This document shows positions 9,515-17,690 of a stretch of 64,000 nucleotides of DNA, one piece after another. Where the stretch lies: NCBI GenBank assembly GCA_021775835.1, contig JAJFHC010000095.1, positions 25,375 to 89,374 of the forward strand, in the 5' to 3' direction. The DNA is from Hyphomicrobiales bacterium. Lineage in GTDB: Bacteria > Pseudomonadota > Alphaproteobacteria > Rhizobiales > JAJFHC01. The position numbers and the translations under genes were made by a program. Every line of letters begins with the position of its first letter. The first letter of the stretch is position 1. The notes under the pieces are model-generated. The model did not search any database. It was not told the origin of the DNA and worked only from the letters and a program-made list of their open reading frames with translations.

Positions 9515-10189
9515 TCAGGATGCTGCCGGCGTGCAGACGACCGAGACCCGCTCTGCATACAGGGAGCCCATCTCCTTGGTGTTGGCGAGTTTTTCATAGA
9601 ACGCCTCGCCCTGGTCGCCCAGATCATCGGCATCGGCTTCAGCCTTGGCGATCGTCGTTCGGCACTGTTTAGGCGCCTTGCCAACGACGTTTACGCCGCC
9701 TTTGGCGGGGTACTCAATGGCGATGTAGAACTCCGGGTCATACATCTTGTAACTCACCTGGCTGGCGACAGGGTCAACCGGCTCGGCGAACGGGATCTGG
9801 AAGTACATGGTGAGAATGTCATTCTTCATGTGCGACCCGAATTCGGTTACTTCACCATAAGCGACCGGTTTGCCGTCTGCATTTACCTGTGTGAAGTAAC
9901 GGAACGCCTTAAGTTCCTTAATGTTTTCCACGATGACGCCGTTCAGCTCGGCTGGCTCGTATTTGCCGTTCTGGTTTGCGTCCAACCCTTCCACGGCGGT
10001 GACACTATAAAACTCGTCAAAAGACCATTCGACGTTCACGGCAATGATCCTGCCGGCATCGTCGAACACCACATCGCTGCGGGCCTCGATGGCTACATGA
10101 GGATGGCTGACAGCCGGTGATGGCGTGAATGCCATTGCAAAGGCAACAAGCGCTCCGCGCAACAGGCCTTTTGGGGAGCTGGGCTTCAT
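9515..10189 (-). CDS. DUF1007-family periplasmic protein
   Basis: This 224-residue protein has an N-terminal signal peptide (cleavage near SPAVSHPHV) and the DUF1007 body: VEWSFDEFYS, then DANQNGKYEPAEL, an EF-hand-like acidic loop, and VSYKMYDPEFYIAIEY. The mature protein begins with histidines (SHPHVAIEA). Members of this family usually sit beside NicO transporters and are thought to be periplasmic metal-handling partners, with no proven activity. It is first in a two-gene operon with the NicO gene. ATG 10189 is preceded by AGGAGG at 8-base spacing. Confidence 0.88.
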   Translation of the reverse strand: MKPSSPKGLLRGALVAFAMAFTPSPAVSHPHVAIEARSDVVFDDAGRIIAVNVEWSFDEFYSVTAVEGLDANQNGKYEPAELNGVIVENIKELKAFRYFTQVNADGKPVAYGEVTEFGSHMKNDILTMYFQIPFAEPVDPVASQVSYKMYDPEFYIAIEYPAKGGVNVVGKAPKQCRTTIAKAEADADDLGDQGEAFYEKLANTKEMGSLYAERVSVVCTPAAS

Positions 10190-10239
10190 TGTCGATTTGC
10201 CTCCTGAATTGAGTGCAGGCCAAGTCGAATTCCGAATGA

Positions 10240-10255
10240 CGCAATATTACGCAAA
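10240..10255. promoter_or_regulatory. Tandem ACGCAA half-sites in divergent promoter region
   Basis: ACGCAA occurs at 10240-10245 and again at 10250-10255, exactly one helical turn apart. The pair sits between the divergent DUF1007/NicO operon and the SPFH gene. The same-face spacing is typical of operator half-sites. No known metal-regulator consensus is matched confidently, so this is only a candidate. Confidence 0.3.
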
Positions 10256-10364
10256 CATGTTCAAAAAGTGAATGTTCTTGTCAATCGTCGTATCCTTTTA
10301 CCAGAAGTCCTGGTGATTCGCGGTCGATCCGGGTGCTGCATTGGCCATTGAAAGGAGATGTAAC

Positions 10365-11267
10365 ATGAAGGTGTCGGATATGTGGAAAATCGCCGCTGGC
10401 GTGATTGCGGTCCTGTTTGTCATCGCCACGGCCTGGCAGACTGTGCTGATCGTACCGGAAGGACATGTGGGGATCATCACCCATTTCGGCAAGGCCAAGA
10501 CCCAGGTCTATCCCGGCCTCAACTTCAAGACACCCTGGGTCGAGAATGTTCGGATCATCGAAATCAGGCAGCGCAAGAACACCGAGAAGCTTGCGGCAGC
10601 CACCAACAACCAGTTGCCGATCACGGCGCTGGTGTCGATAAACTGGACAGTCAATGCTGACAATGCGCTGGAGATCTACAAGAGCTACGGTACGCTCGAC
10701 CAGTTCGAGGACCGAATTCTCGATCCCAAATTGCGGTCCGTGGCGAAGGCGGCCCTATCGAAATTCAGGGCGGATGAGTTGATCCGAGACCGCAACAAGG
10801 CAGCGGCAAGAATCCAGACCATGATGGCGGATACGCTGGCGAATTTTCCGGTGACCGTGAACAGCCCGCAGATCGAGAATATCGATCTGCCGCAGCAATA
10901 TCTCGATGCCGTGCAGGCCAAGGAGAAAGCCCGTGAGAATGCCGAGCGGGAGAAGCATGTGCTGGCGCAGCAGCGTTTGCAGGCGATGCAGAAGGTCAAC
11001 ACGGCAGAGGCAGAACGCGATGCCCTGAAGGCCGCAGCTGACGGCCGTGCCTATGCCATCCTGACGGAAGCCAAAGCCGAGGCCGATGCCATCAGGGTCA
11101 AGGGCGAGGCGGAAGCGGCAACGGTTCACGCGATTACGGAAGCCCTCAAGACGTCACCACAACTGGTGGAATATGAGCGAGCCAAACGCTGGAACGGCCA
11201 GCTTCCCCACACCATGATGGGCCAGGGCACGAACGTGCTCTGGAACATGGCCCCGCCGCCACAATAG
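10365..11267 (+). CDS. SPFH/prohibitin-family membrane protein
   Basis: This 300-residue protein has one N-terminal membrane helix (WKIAAGVIAVLFVIATAW) followed by an SPFH domain (about 30-200, VPEGHVGIITHFGK) and a long charged helix rich in Ala, Glu and Lys (about 195-270) that can form coiled coil. Such proteins assemble rings or scaffolds in the inner membrane and in some bacteria control FtsH. It resembles prohibitin/HflC-like proteins, but there is no HflK partner beside it. The start at 10365 has AAAGGAG seven bases upstream. A second SPFH gene at 47983 belongs to a different subfamily, the NfeD-linked paraslipins. Confidence 0.87.
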   Translation: MKVSDMWKIAAGVIAVLFVIATAWQTVLIVPEGHVGIITHFGKAKTQVYPGLNFKTPWVENVRIIEIRQRKNTEKLAAATNNQLPITALVSINWTVNADNALEIYKSYGTLDQFEDRILDPKLRSVAKAALSKFRADELIRDRNKAAARIQTMMADTLANFPVTVNSPQIENIDLPQQYLDAVQAKEKARENAEREKHVLAQQRLQAMQKVNTAEAERDALKAAADGRAYAILTEAKAEADAIRVKGEAEAATVHAITEALKTSPQLVEYERAKRWNGQLPHTMMGQGTNVLWNMAPPPQ

Positions 11268-11461
11268 ACGAATCGCAGAACTGGAAAACCGACCCGCCAT
11301 ATTGCCGGCGCCGCATGAATTGTCATGGGCCATTGGCAAAATGCGGTTGACAAGGGCGATGTTTCTTTGCGAGAGAAGGGCCATGGGGTTTGCGAGTGCC
11401 CCGTGAGGCGTCAGCCAAAATTTCGCGTCCACTTCACCTCATTTGACAAGGAGGAGGACGC

Positions 11462-12280
11462 ATGCCGTCTCCATCACAAATTACCGTATCCCAACTTTCA
11501 CGCCTCATAGGATTGCCTGACGCACCGGTCATTGTCGACATTTGCATTGACGAGGATTTCGACAACGATCCTCGTCTCCTGCCGACGTCCTTCCGTCATC
11601 CCTTCCGTGATATCGCTTCGTTGGCACCTATGCTCAATGGATCCCGCGTCGTTATCGTTTGCCATCAAGGCCTGAAGCTTAGCCAGGGTGCGGCGGCAAT
11701 CCTGCGTGATCATGGGATCGCGGCCGAAAGTCTGGAAGGGGGCATCGTCACGTGGCAGGAGGCCAATGGTCCGCTTGTTCCGGCCGACAAGATACCGCCG
11801 CGTAATGCCGAAGGCCGCACGGTCTGGGTGACCCGGCACCGGCCAAAGATCGACCGCATTGCCTGCCCCTGGCTGATCCGGCGCTTTGTCGACCCGCGCG
11901 CGCAATTCCTGTTTGTTGAGCCAGCCGAAGTATTGAATGTGGCCGACAGATTCGAGGCGACACCATTCGATGTGGAAGACGTCTTCTGGAGCCATCGCGG
12001 CGAACGCTGTACCTTTGACGTCATGATCGAAGAGTTCAAGCTGGAAAGCGAGGCGCTGACCAGACTGGCAACAATTGTGCGCGGTGCCGATACCGACCGG
12101 CACGACTTGGCGCCTGAATCTGCGGGATTGATGGCGGCCTCTCTCGGTCTGTCACGCATGTACCGCGACGACCTTGCCCAACTGGAAGCGGGCATGGGCC
12201 TCTACGATGCGTTTTACCGCTGGGCTCGGGATGCCTTCGATGAAGGCCATGATTGGCCTGCAACGTCACAGAAGTCCTGA
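11462..12280 (+). CDS. Rhodanese-ChrB domain fusion, chromate resistance-associated
   Basis: The 272-residue protein fuses an N-terminal rhodanese-like domain (about 5-105) with a ChrB C-terminal domain (about 115-265). The rhodanese loop is CHQGLKLSQG with an intact cysteine, so persulfide chemistry is possible. The ChrB part shows VWVTRHRPKIDRIACPWLIRR and FLFVEPAEV. It ends four bases before chrA, clearly as one operon. ChrB proteins sense or handle chromate and regulate chrA. The classical DNA-binding N-terminal region is absent here and replaced by rhodanese, so a direct transcriptional role is doubtful. ATG 11462 follows GGAGGAGG. Confidence 0.88.
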   Translation: MPSPSQITVSQLSRLIGLPDAPVIVDICIDEDFDNDPRLLPTSFRHPFRDIASLAPMLNGSRVVIVCHQGLKLSQGAAAILRDHGIAAESLEGGIVTWQEANGPLVPADKIPPRNAEGRTVWVTRHRPKIDRIACPWLIRRFVDPRAQFLFVEPAEVLNVADRFEATPFDVEDVFWSHRGERCTFDVMIEEFKLESEALTRLATIVRGADTDRHDLAPESAGLMAASLGLSRMYRDDLAQLEAGMGLYDAFYRWARDAFDEGHDWPATSQKS

Positions 12281-12284
12281 GAAA

Positions 12285-13586
12285 ATGAGTACGGAAACAA
12301 TGACGGCGGGTCGCGATCTCAATCGCGCCCCGTCGCTCCATCAGGCGACAATGGCATTTGCAAGAATCGGTGTTCTGTCCTTTGGCGGACCGGCGGCACA
12401 GATCTCGCTGATGCACCGCATCTTGGTGGAGGAAAACGGCTGGCTTAGCGAAAAGCAGTACCTGAACGCCTTGAGTTTCTGCATGCTTCTTCCGGGTCCC
12501 GAAGCGATGCAGCTGGCCACCTATGCCGGTTGGCGGTTGTTTGGCCTGGTTGGCGGGTTGATCGCGGGATTGTTGTTCGTCCTGCCCGGTGCGGCGGTGG
12601 TTCTGGCCCTGGCGACTGTCTATTCCTATTTTGGCGACGTACCGCTTGTCAATACGCTCTTCCTGGGAATCAAGGCCGCCGTCCTGATCATCGTGATCGA
12701 AGCGCTTCTCCGGGTTGCGAAACGAGCCTTGAAGGGGCCATCCTACTGGGTGGTCGCGGGCCTGGCGTTCGTTGCCATCTTCTTTCTTGCCCTGCCGTAT
12801 CCGCTGATTGTCTTTCTGGCCGCGGTGTTTGGTTTGTTCTGGGGCGTGAAATCCACTGACGAGAACGTGGAGAAACCCGCCGGCACCTCGATGTTGAAGA
12901 CAATGCAGAACATCGCCATCTGGCTGGCCATCTGGTGGATACCGCTGTTTGCAGTTGACCGCCTATCCGGCCAGCCGATCCTGACAGACATCGGGGCTTT
13001 CTTCTCAAAACTCGCAGTTGTCACATTTGGCGGGGCTTATGCGGTTCTGGCTTACATGGGTCAGGATGTGGTCAGCGACTTCGGGTGGCTGAGTGCCGGT
13101 GAGATGATGGATGGACTCGGTCTTGCCGAAACCACACCGGGGCCGCTTATTCTTGTCACGGAATTTGTCGGTTTCATCGCGGCCTTCCGGGAAGGTGGGT
13201 TGGCGCTCGGTCTCGCCGGTGCGGCGGTGACCCTCTGGGTTACGTTCGTCCCGTGTTTCCTGTGGATATTCACCGGTGCGCCCTATATCGACTGGATTTC
13301 CGGTCAACCGCGCTTGAGCGGCGCCCTGTCGGCGATCACGGCAGCCGTCGTCGGTGTCATTCTCAACCTTTCGATTTGGTTCGGACTGCATGTCTTCTTT
13401 GCGTCCGTGACACCACAGAAATACGGTCCCGTTACCTTGTGGCAACCGGACTTCGGCACCCTCGACTGGCGGGTCGTCGTGTTGTCGGTTGTGTGTGGAT
13501 TTCTTCTCCTGAAACTCCACTGGAGCATCGGACGGGTTCTTGTTGTGTCGTCTGCTCTGGGCTGGGTACTGGTCAATGCGGTTTGA
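12285..13586 (+). CDS. chrA: Chromate transporter ChrA (long form)
   Basis: This 433-residue inner-membrane protein of the CHR family is predicted to export chromate. It has the two homologous halves of long-chain ChrA: the first with FARIGVLSFGGPAAQISLMH and LPGPEAMQLATYAGW, the second with VTFGGAYAVLAYM and GLAETTPGPLILVTEFVGF. About ten hydrophobic segments are visible. The start is ATG 12285, four bases after the ChrB-fusion stop. An upstream in-frame ATG at 12174 lies inside the previous gene and is less likely. Translation is probably coupled to that gene. Confidence 0.95.
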   Translation: MSTETMTAGRDLNRAPSLHQATMAFARIGVLSFGGPAAQISLMHRILVEENGWLSEKQYLNALSFCMLLPGPEAMQLATYAGWRLFGLVGGLIAGLLFVLPGAAVVLALATVYSYFGDVPLVNTLFLGIKAAVLIIVIEALLRVAKRALKGPSYWVVAGLAFVAIFFLALPYPLIVFLAAVFGLFWGVKSTDENVEKPAGTSMLKTMQNIAIWLAIWWIPLFAVDRLSGQPILTDIGAFFSKLAVVTFGGAYAVLAYMGQDVVSDFGWLSAGEMMDGLGLAETTPGPLILVTEFVGFIAAFREGGLALGLAGAAVTLWVTFVPCFLWIFTGAPYIDWISGQPRLSGALSAITAAVVGVILNLSIWFGLHVFFASVTPQKYGPVTLWQPDFGTLDWRVVVLSVVCGFLLLKLHWSIGRVLVVSSALGWVLVNAV

Positions 13587-13887
13587 GCGGCAACGTCAGA
13601 ATTGGCGTGAAAACTGCGTTCCGCTGCCATCCATGGGAGACATCGATGTCCGCCTTCAGTCCTGAAGGAGGGCGACCAATCACAACCGCATGGTCGAGCG
13701 TCGGCGGGCGGGTCTCGTGGGTTCTGAGGAGCCGGTAACGCTTTCCTATTACGGCAGTTCGGCGTACCAGGTCACAAGCCCGTCCGGCATTGCGTCTATA
13801 GATTTCGACGTGTCGTCTCATGCTCATTTCGATCATGATGCCCAGCACCGCCTCGATGCTTAAGCCCCGCTGGACAGGGAAATTCAT
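13573..13887 (-). CDS. Unrecognised small ORF
   Basis: An open frame of 104 codons runs on the minus strand opposite the end of chrA and overlaps its last 14 bases. Codon third positions are moderately GC rich, as in neighbouring genes. The protein is basic and rich in Arg (MRRHVEIYRRNAGRACDL near residues 24-41) with no membrane segment. No Shine-Dalgarno sequence precedes the ATG, and I recognise no domain. It may be a real short gene, a relic or chance. Confidence 0.25.
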   Translation of the reverse strand: MNFPVQRGLSIEAVLGIMIEMSMRRHVEIYRRNAGRACDLVRRTAVIGKRYRLLRTHETRPPTLDHAVVIGRPPSGLKADIDVSHGWQRNAVFTPILTLPLKPH

Positions 13888-14088
13888 CGTGAACGGAGAA
13901 CATTGGCCGAGAACTATTCTGGAGAATCCATCGTTATCTTCGACAGGGGCAGGTTTGTGCGGTGAAATTTCGTTTCGGCATCAGGCCTAACGGGAATTTG
14001 ACTTTGCATGCGGCGAAATGTGTGTTGCATGTCACGGCCCGTCGGAGCAGTTTTCTCCCGGGCAAGTTTCGAACTGGATCAGTCTCTT
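13587..14088. other. Intergenic region between chrA and ccdA
   Basis: Apart from the doubtful minus-strand frame at 13573-13887, I see nothing coding in this 500-bp stretch. The stretch 13888-14088 is presumably the ccdA promoter and leader. A plus-strand frame in phase with ccdA is open from 14008, so a longer ccdA start cannot be excluded. Confidence 0.4.
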
Positions 14089-14934
14089 ATGGAAATATCT
14101 TACGCAGGCGCACTATTTGCCGGAATACTGAGCTTCCTGTCGCCTTGTGTCCTGCCCCTGGTGCCGCCCTATCTTTGTTTTCTGGCCGGAACCTCCCTTG
14201 AGGAACTAACCGACAATGTTCCCGGTGAAGACGGTGTCGCGTTGCGGGTTTTCTCGTCGGCCCTGCTGTTCGTGCTAGGCTTCTCCACTGTTTTTGTGTC
14301 GCTCGGGGCGACCGCTTCGGTGTTCGGAAACCTGATTTCCGATGTCTTCCTGCGTAAGACACTGGCCGATATCCCGGGCCTCGATAGTGTGCTTGGCGGC
14401 ATACCTTCGATCAAGTTCTCGCTGTTTTCCATACCGATCGACATTCCCGTAGGATCGTCGCCGATCGGTGTGTTCTTTGCCAGCATCGTGATTATCCTCA
14501 TGGGCCTTCATTTCCTGGGCGTATTCCGGTTCTCGATTCTCAACCGGGAAGCCCGCTATCACCATAAATCCAGGCCTGCGGGCTTTCTGGGCGCCTATGC
14601 TGTGGGGCTTGCATTCGGCTTCGGTTGGACACCCTGTATCGGTCCGGTTCTGGCCGTCATTCTGACGATCGCTGCTGGCTCCGAGAGCGTGTCGTATGGA
14701 TCGAGCCTGCTTGCTGTCTATTCGCTGGGTCTCGGGGTTCCGTTCCTGATTGCAGCTCTGGCGGCGAAACCGTTCCTGGGCTTCATGAAGAAATTCCGCA
14801 GCCATGTGGGGACGGTCGAAAAAGCAATGGGTGGACTGCTGGTCCTGACCGGCGTCATGTTCCTGACCGGAACCATGAGCGCGCTTTCGTACTTTCTGCT
14901 CGATGTATTCCCCGCCTTGGGAACCATCGGATGA
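14089..14934 (+). CDS. ccdA: CcdA/DsbD-type thiol-disulfide membrane transporter
   Basis: This 281-residue protein of about six or seven membrane helices passes reducing equivalents from cytoplasmic thioredoxin to the periplasm for cytochrome c maturation or related thiol chemistry. The two redox motifs are visible: LSFLSPCVLPLVPPYLCFL in the first helix and FGFGWTPCIGPVLAVIL in the symmetric helix, each with its conserved Pro-Cys. Loops around 60-75 and 95-125 are longer than in short CcdA proteins. I chose MEISYAG at 14089 because it precedes the first helix directly. Ribosome-site support is weak. No thioredoxin partner gene is adjacent. Confidence 0.92.
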   Translation: MEISYAGALFAGILSFLSPCVLPLVPPYLCFLAGTSLEELTDNVPGEDGVALRVFSSALLFVLGFSTVFVSLGATASVFGNLISDVFLRKTLADIPGLDSVLGGIPSIKFSLFSIPIDIPVGSSPIGVFFASIVIILMGLHFLGVFRFSILNREARYHHKSRPAGFLGAYAVGLAFGFGWTPCIGPVLAVILTIAAGSESVSYGSSLLAVYSLGLGVPFLIAALAAKPFLGFMKKFRSHVGTVEKAMGGLLVLTGVMFLTGTMSALSYFLLDVFPALGTIG

Positions 14935-14971
14935 TGCTCTGGGAATTACGGACAAAGTTTCCGTCGATACT

Positions 14972-14986
14972 CCAGGGAGTCCCTGG
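14972..14986. terminator. Perfect 15-bp palindrome between convergent ccdA and tonB
   Basis: CCAGGGA-g-TCCCTGG is a perfect inverted repeat located 38 bp after ccdA and 15 bp before the end of the oppositely oriented tonB gene. It could form a short hairpin in either transcript. There is no T-run on either side, so it is at best a weak or Rho-assisted terminator. Confidence 0.4.
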
Positions 14987-15000
14987 TTGCAGATTGCCCG

Positions 15001-15963
15001 TTACGGGAATCTGATAGGAACGCCGAACTTAAGTTCCTTTTCGGCGATTTCGTCGGGGAATTTCGCCACGGGGCTTGCTTCTCTCAGGGCGTTGACGGCG
15101 GCTTCGTCGAGCACGGCATGACCGGAGCTGCGAAGGATTTCGTACGATGAAATGGCGCCGTCATTCTTGACGACGATCTGCAGGTATACTGTTCCGACTT
15201 TGCCGTCCCGTCTTGCTTCAGAGGGGTAGACACGCTTGTTCTTCAACTCGGCGATCAAAACACGGTAGTAGGTTGTCTGTGCAGCGCTCGCGGCCTGACT
15301 GTCAGCAGTGGATTCAGGTGTCGCTGGAGGCGCGGACGCAATCTTGGTGCCGTTGTCGCCTGAGTCGTTTGTGGCACTTTCATCGTCTGCGGGCGCCTGG
15401 CCGGCTACGTATACACTGGCGGGTTTCGCTTTCGGCACGGGGACCGGGTCTCTTATCGTGGATCGGCCGGCGTCCGATTCTGCCTCCTCTGGTTCGACCT
15501 CTGGCTCGACCTCGGGGTCAGCGAGTTTGATGATTTCGGCTGTCGAACTGGGAAGCACTTCGTTCTGGCCAGATGGCTGCGGGCCTGCATTGGTATCGAT
15601 CTGTTTGATTGGTGCAGCAGAAACGACCGTTGTAACGACTTCGTCACTAGTTTCGGCCTTCGGGACCTGGGATGTGTCCTTGTCGACTATTCCAGGGCTT
15701 GTACCGGTTCCCACTGAAGATTTCGGGGCCGACGCCGGTTGTGCGGCGACAAGCGGGGCTTCCTGTTCCAGGCCGATTATCTTGACAGACAGAGAGATCG
15801 ATTCAACCGTAGATGCCGGTTTTTCTTTGACGGGTATTTGCGGCAACACCACGCCAGACGATGATTTCGGTGCCAGTAGCAACCATGCCGAGACCGCGGC
15901 TCCATGGGCAACGACGATAAGAACTGCGGCAATCAGCCATTCAAAGATCCGGATACGTGTCAT
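15001..15963 (-). CDS. tonB: TonB-family energy transducer
   Basis: This 320-residue inner-membrane anchored protein carries proton-motive energy to outer-membrane receptors. It has one N-terminal helix (about 9-31), a long Pro/Ala/Ser/Glu-rich periplasmic linker (about 35-230, including EVEPEVEPEEAESDAG) and a C-terminal TonB domain (about 235-320) with YPSEARRDGKVGTVYLQIVV and SSGHAVLDEAAVNAL. It is last in an exbB-exbD-exbD-tonB operon and its start overlaps the preceding stop by four bases (ATGA). The operon contains no receptor gene, so the cargo is unknown. Confidence 0.92.
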   Translation of the reverse strand: MTRIRIFEWLIAAVLIVVAHGAAVSAWLLLAPKSSSGVVLPQIPVKEKPASTVESISLSVKIIGLEQEAPLVAAQPASAPKSSVGTGTSPGIVDKDTSQVPKAETSDEVVTTVVSAAPIKQIDTNAGPQPSGQNEVLPSSTAEIIKLADPEVEPEVEPEEAESDAGRSTIRDPVPVPKAKPASVYVAGQAPADDESATNDSGDNGTKIASAPPATPESTADSQAASAAQTTYYRVLIAELKNKRVYPSEARRDGKVGTVYLQIVVKNDGAISSYEILRSSGHAVLDEAAVNALREASPVAKFPDEIAEKELKFGVPIRFP

Positions 15964-16355
15964 TTTGCGATTCTCAAACGTACTTGTTTGACACCGACTC
16001 GCCTCACTTCGTGCATCAATCTGGCAACTACAGCGGCGTCCGCATTGCCGGGCGCCCTGATCGTGACGGCAACTGCTGCCGGTGACGAAATATCACGGTA
16101 AAGCGCGGGCGATACTTCGCGCACTTTCAACGTCTTCGAACCATATCCTACCTGTCCCTGGCTGTCGACGGTCAGGAAAATCTCGTTTGCTCCCGAAGAG
16201 CCGTTCCCGGCAACCAGTGCAATTGTACCGGCCAGAACCTTGGCCGGACTGTTGTTGCCGTTTATGGCAAGGACCAGGACCGTCAACATCACGCACTGAA
16301 GAAGCAGGGCGAGAAACCCGGGCAGACGTGGTCTGTTCTTGCGTTCGATTTCCAT
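15960..16355 (-). CDS. ExbD-like protein lacking the membrane aspartate
   Basis: The 131-residue protein has the ExbD layout: a short basic N-terminus, one membrane helix (about 12-34) and a periplasmic domain ending HEVRRVGVKQVRLRIAK. In ExbD and TolR a conserved Asp in the helix carries the proton. Here the equivalent stretch reads LALLLQCVMLTVLVL, with Gln and no acidic residue. It overlaps the preceding exbD gene by one base and tonB by four, so it is tightly co-translated. It probably works as a non-proton-carrying partner of the other ExbD. Assignment rests on context and the C-terminal pattern. Confidence 0.78.
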   Translation of the reverse strand: MEIERKNRPRLPGFLALLLQCVMLTVLVLAINGNNSPAKVLAGTIALVAGNGSSGANEIFLTVDSQGQVGYGSKTLKVREVSPALYRDISSPAAVAVTIRAPGNADAAVVARLMHEVRRVGVKQVRLRIAK

Positions 16356-16768
16356 TATGGCTCAACACTGGGGTTTCTGGCCACCAACCCTATACTTGTC
16401 GCGCCTGCTGCAGCAGCGGCGGATATGATCGTATCAATAACGGAAACGGCCACCTTGGGCTCAGGCTCCAGAGCAATGTGGGCGCCCTGATTGATTTCCA
16501 GCGCCTCTGCAAAACTATCTTTCATTTCCGATGAATCGACCGGAACGCCGTCAATATAAACAGTCCCGTCGGCATCGATGCCAACCACGATGGTTAGGCC
16601 CGAATCTTCCGACACCGTTTCGGCCTGAAGCATGAATTTCGCCTGGGACGACGGTGCGGATGCGCCGGCGCCAGGAAGAAAATACACAACAGTTACAAGA
16701 AGAAAAACGTCAAGAACCGCAATTACCACTGTGCGCCAAAGTGTCCTCTGCCTTCGAGCGATGCGCAT
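16355..16768 (-). CDS. exbD: ExbD/TolR-family biopolymer transport protein
   Basis: This 137-residue protein has a basic N-terminus (MRIARRQRTLWR), one membrane helix containing VLDVFLLVTVVYFL, and a periplasmic domain with VGIDADGTVYIDGVPV and TIISAAAAAGATSIGLVA. The helix retains the Asp expected for proton transfer. The gene starts four bases after exbB stops and its own stop overlaps the next gene (TAATG). It is one of two different ExbD-like subunits in this operon. Confidence 0.88.
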   Translation of the reverse strand: MRIARRQRTLWRTVVIAVLDVFLLVTVVYFLPGAGASAPSSQAKFMLQAETVSEDSGLTIVVGIDADGTVYIDGVPVDSSEMKDSFAEALEINQGAHIALEPEPKVAVSVIDTIISAAAAAGATSIGLVARNPSVEP

Positions 16769-16772
16769 GGCG

Positions 16773-17474
16773 CTACCTCAACTCCGGCTCATAATATTCT
16801 TCTTCTTCGTCGTCCTCTTCCTCGTAGTCATCTTCTTCGAGTTCATGACCGAGTCCGGTTCGAACGGTGACATTCGCTCCGACAATTGCGGCAACCGCCG
16901 CTTCCATTGCACGGCGCTCCCGCTCGACACGGGCATCGAGATAATAATAGAAAAGAACGGTCACGATCGACACGGCAAGACCGGTCGCTGTTGATACCAG
17001 AGCCACGTGGACAGGCGGGTTTTCAGCACCGGCGCCAACGCCTATCATGGCAAGGACGGTCCCGAAGATGCCGCATAAGGGGGCAAGAAGTGCTATCAGT
17101 TCCAGTGTTCGGAGGCCGGAATCAAGGGCACCCATCTGCATCCTGGCCGCCCGCATGATTTCGTCGGTAAGGGCTTCATCGCGCGGATCCATTTGCGCAC
17201 GCGCCTGCATCGCGACGAACATGACCTTCGCAGTCGGGCTTCGTTGCTGCGAAACGATAGCGACAGCGCCGTTCTGATCGCCTTCATGCCAGGAACGCAA
17301 AGCGGGTGCTATAAATTTGCGACGACCGACGCGGCGGCTGAAAAACTGCCAGATTTTCGCAAGAATTATGGTGAGTCCGATCACCGAAAGGGCGATAAGC
17401 ACAAGCATAACCGGTCCGCCCTGCCAAAGCAGGGCCATGGCCCTGGACGCAACATCGAGTGCGGTCCCCAACAC
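16773..17474 (-). CDS. exbB: ExbB/TolQ-type proton channel subunit with acidic C-terminal tail
   Basis: This 233-residue protein has three membrane helices: about 17-38, and the conserved pair with LIALLAPLCGIFGTVLAMIG and VALVSTATGLAVSIVTVLFY. It fits the MotA/TolQ/ExbB family that forms the pentameric proton channel around ExbD. The last residues are extremely acidic (EEDDYEEEDDEEEEYYEPEL), a tail that ordinary ExbB proteins lack. It is the first gene of the operon with two ExbD-like genes and tonB. The promoter should lie in the 216-bp divergent region shared with the antiporter gene. Confidence 0.9.
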   Translation of the reverse strand: MLGTALDVASRAMALLWQGGPVMLVLIALSVIGLTIILAKIWQFFSRRVGRRKFIAPALRSWHEGDQNGAVAIVSQQRSPTAKVMFVAMQARAQMDPRDEALTDEIMRAARMQMGALDSGLRTLELIALLAPLCGIFGTVLAMIGVGAGAENPPVHVALVSTATGLAVSIVTVLFYYYLDARVERERRAMEAAVAAIVGANVTVRTGLGHELEEDDYEEEDDEEEEYYEPELR

Positions 17475-17690
17475 GTCAGCCTCCTCATAATCCCCGGACA
17501 GCCGGTTTTCCCGATCTCGTCACCAAGGTGTCTCTAACATATTCCTTCAGGAGTGTGTATTGCCTCAGAAAGATTATTCTTAATGGGACAAATACACGTC
17601 TTTCACAACACCGGAATCGTGTAATACGTTGGTCTTGTGTATCAATCCACCGCATTTTTGGGTAAATGCGAAAAGGTTTATCCATTTATC

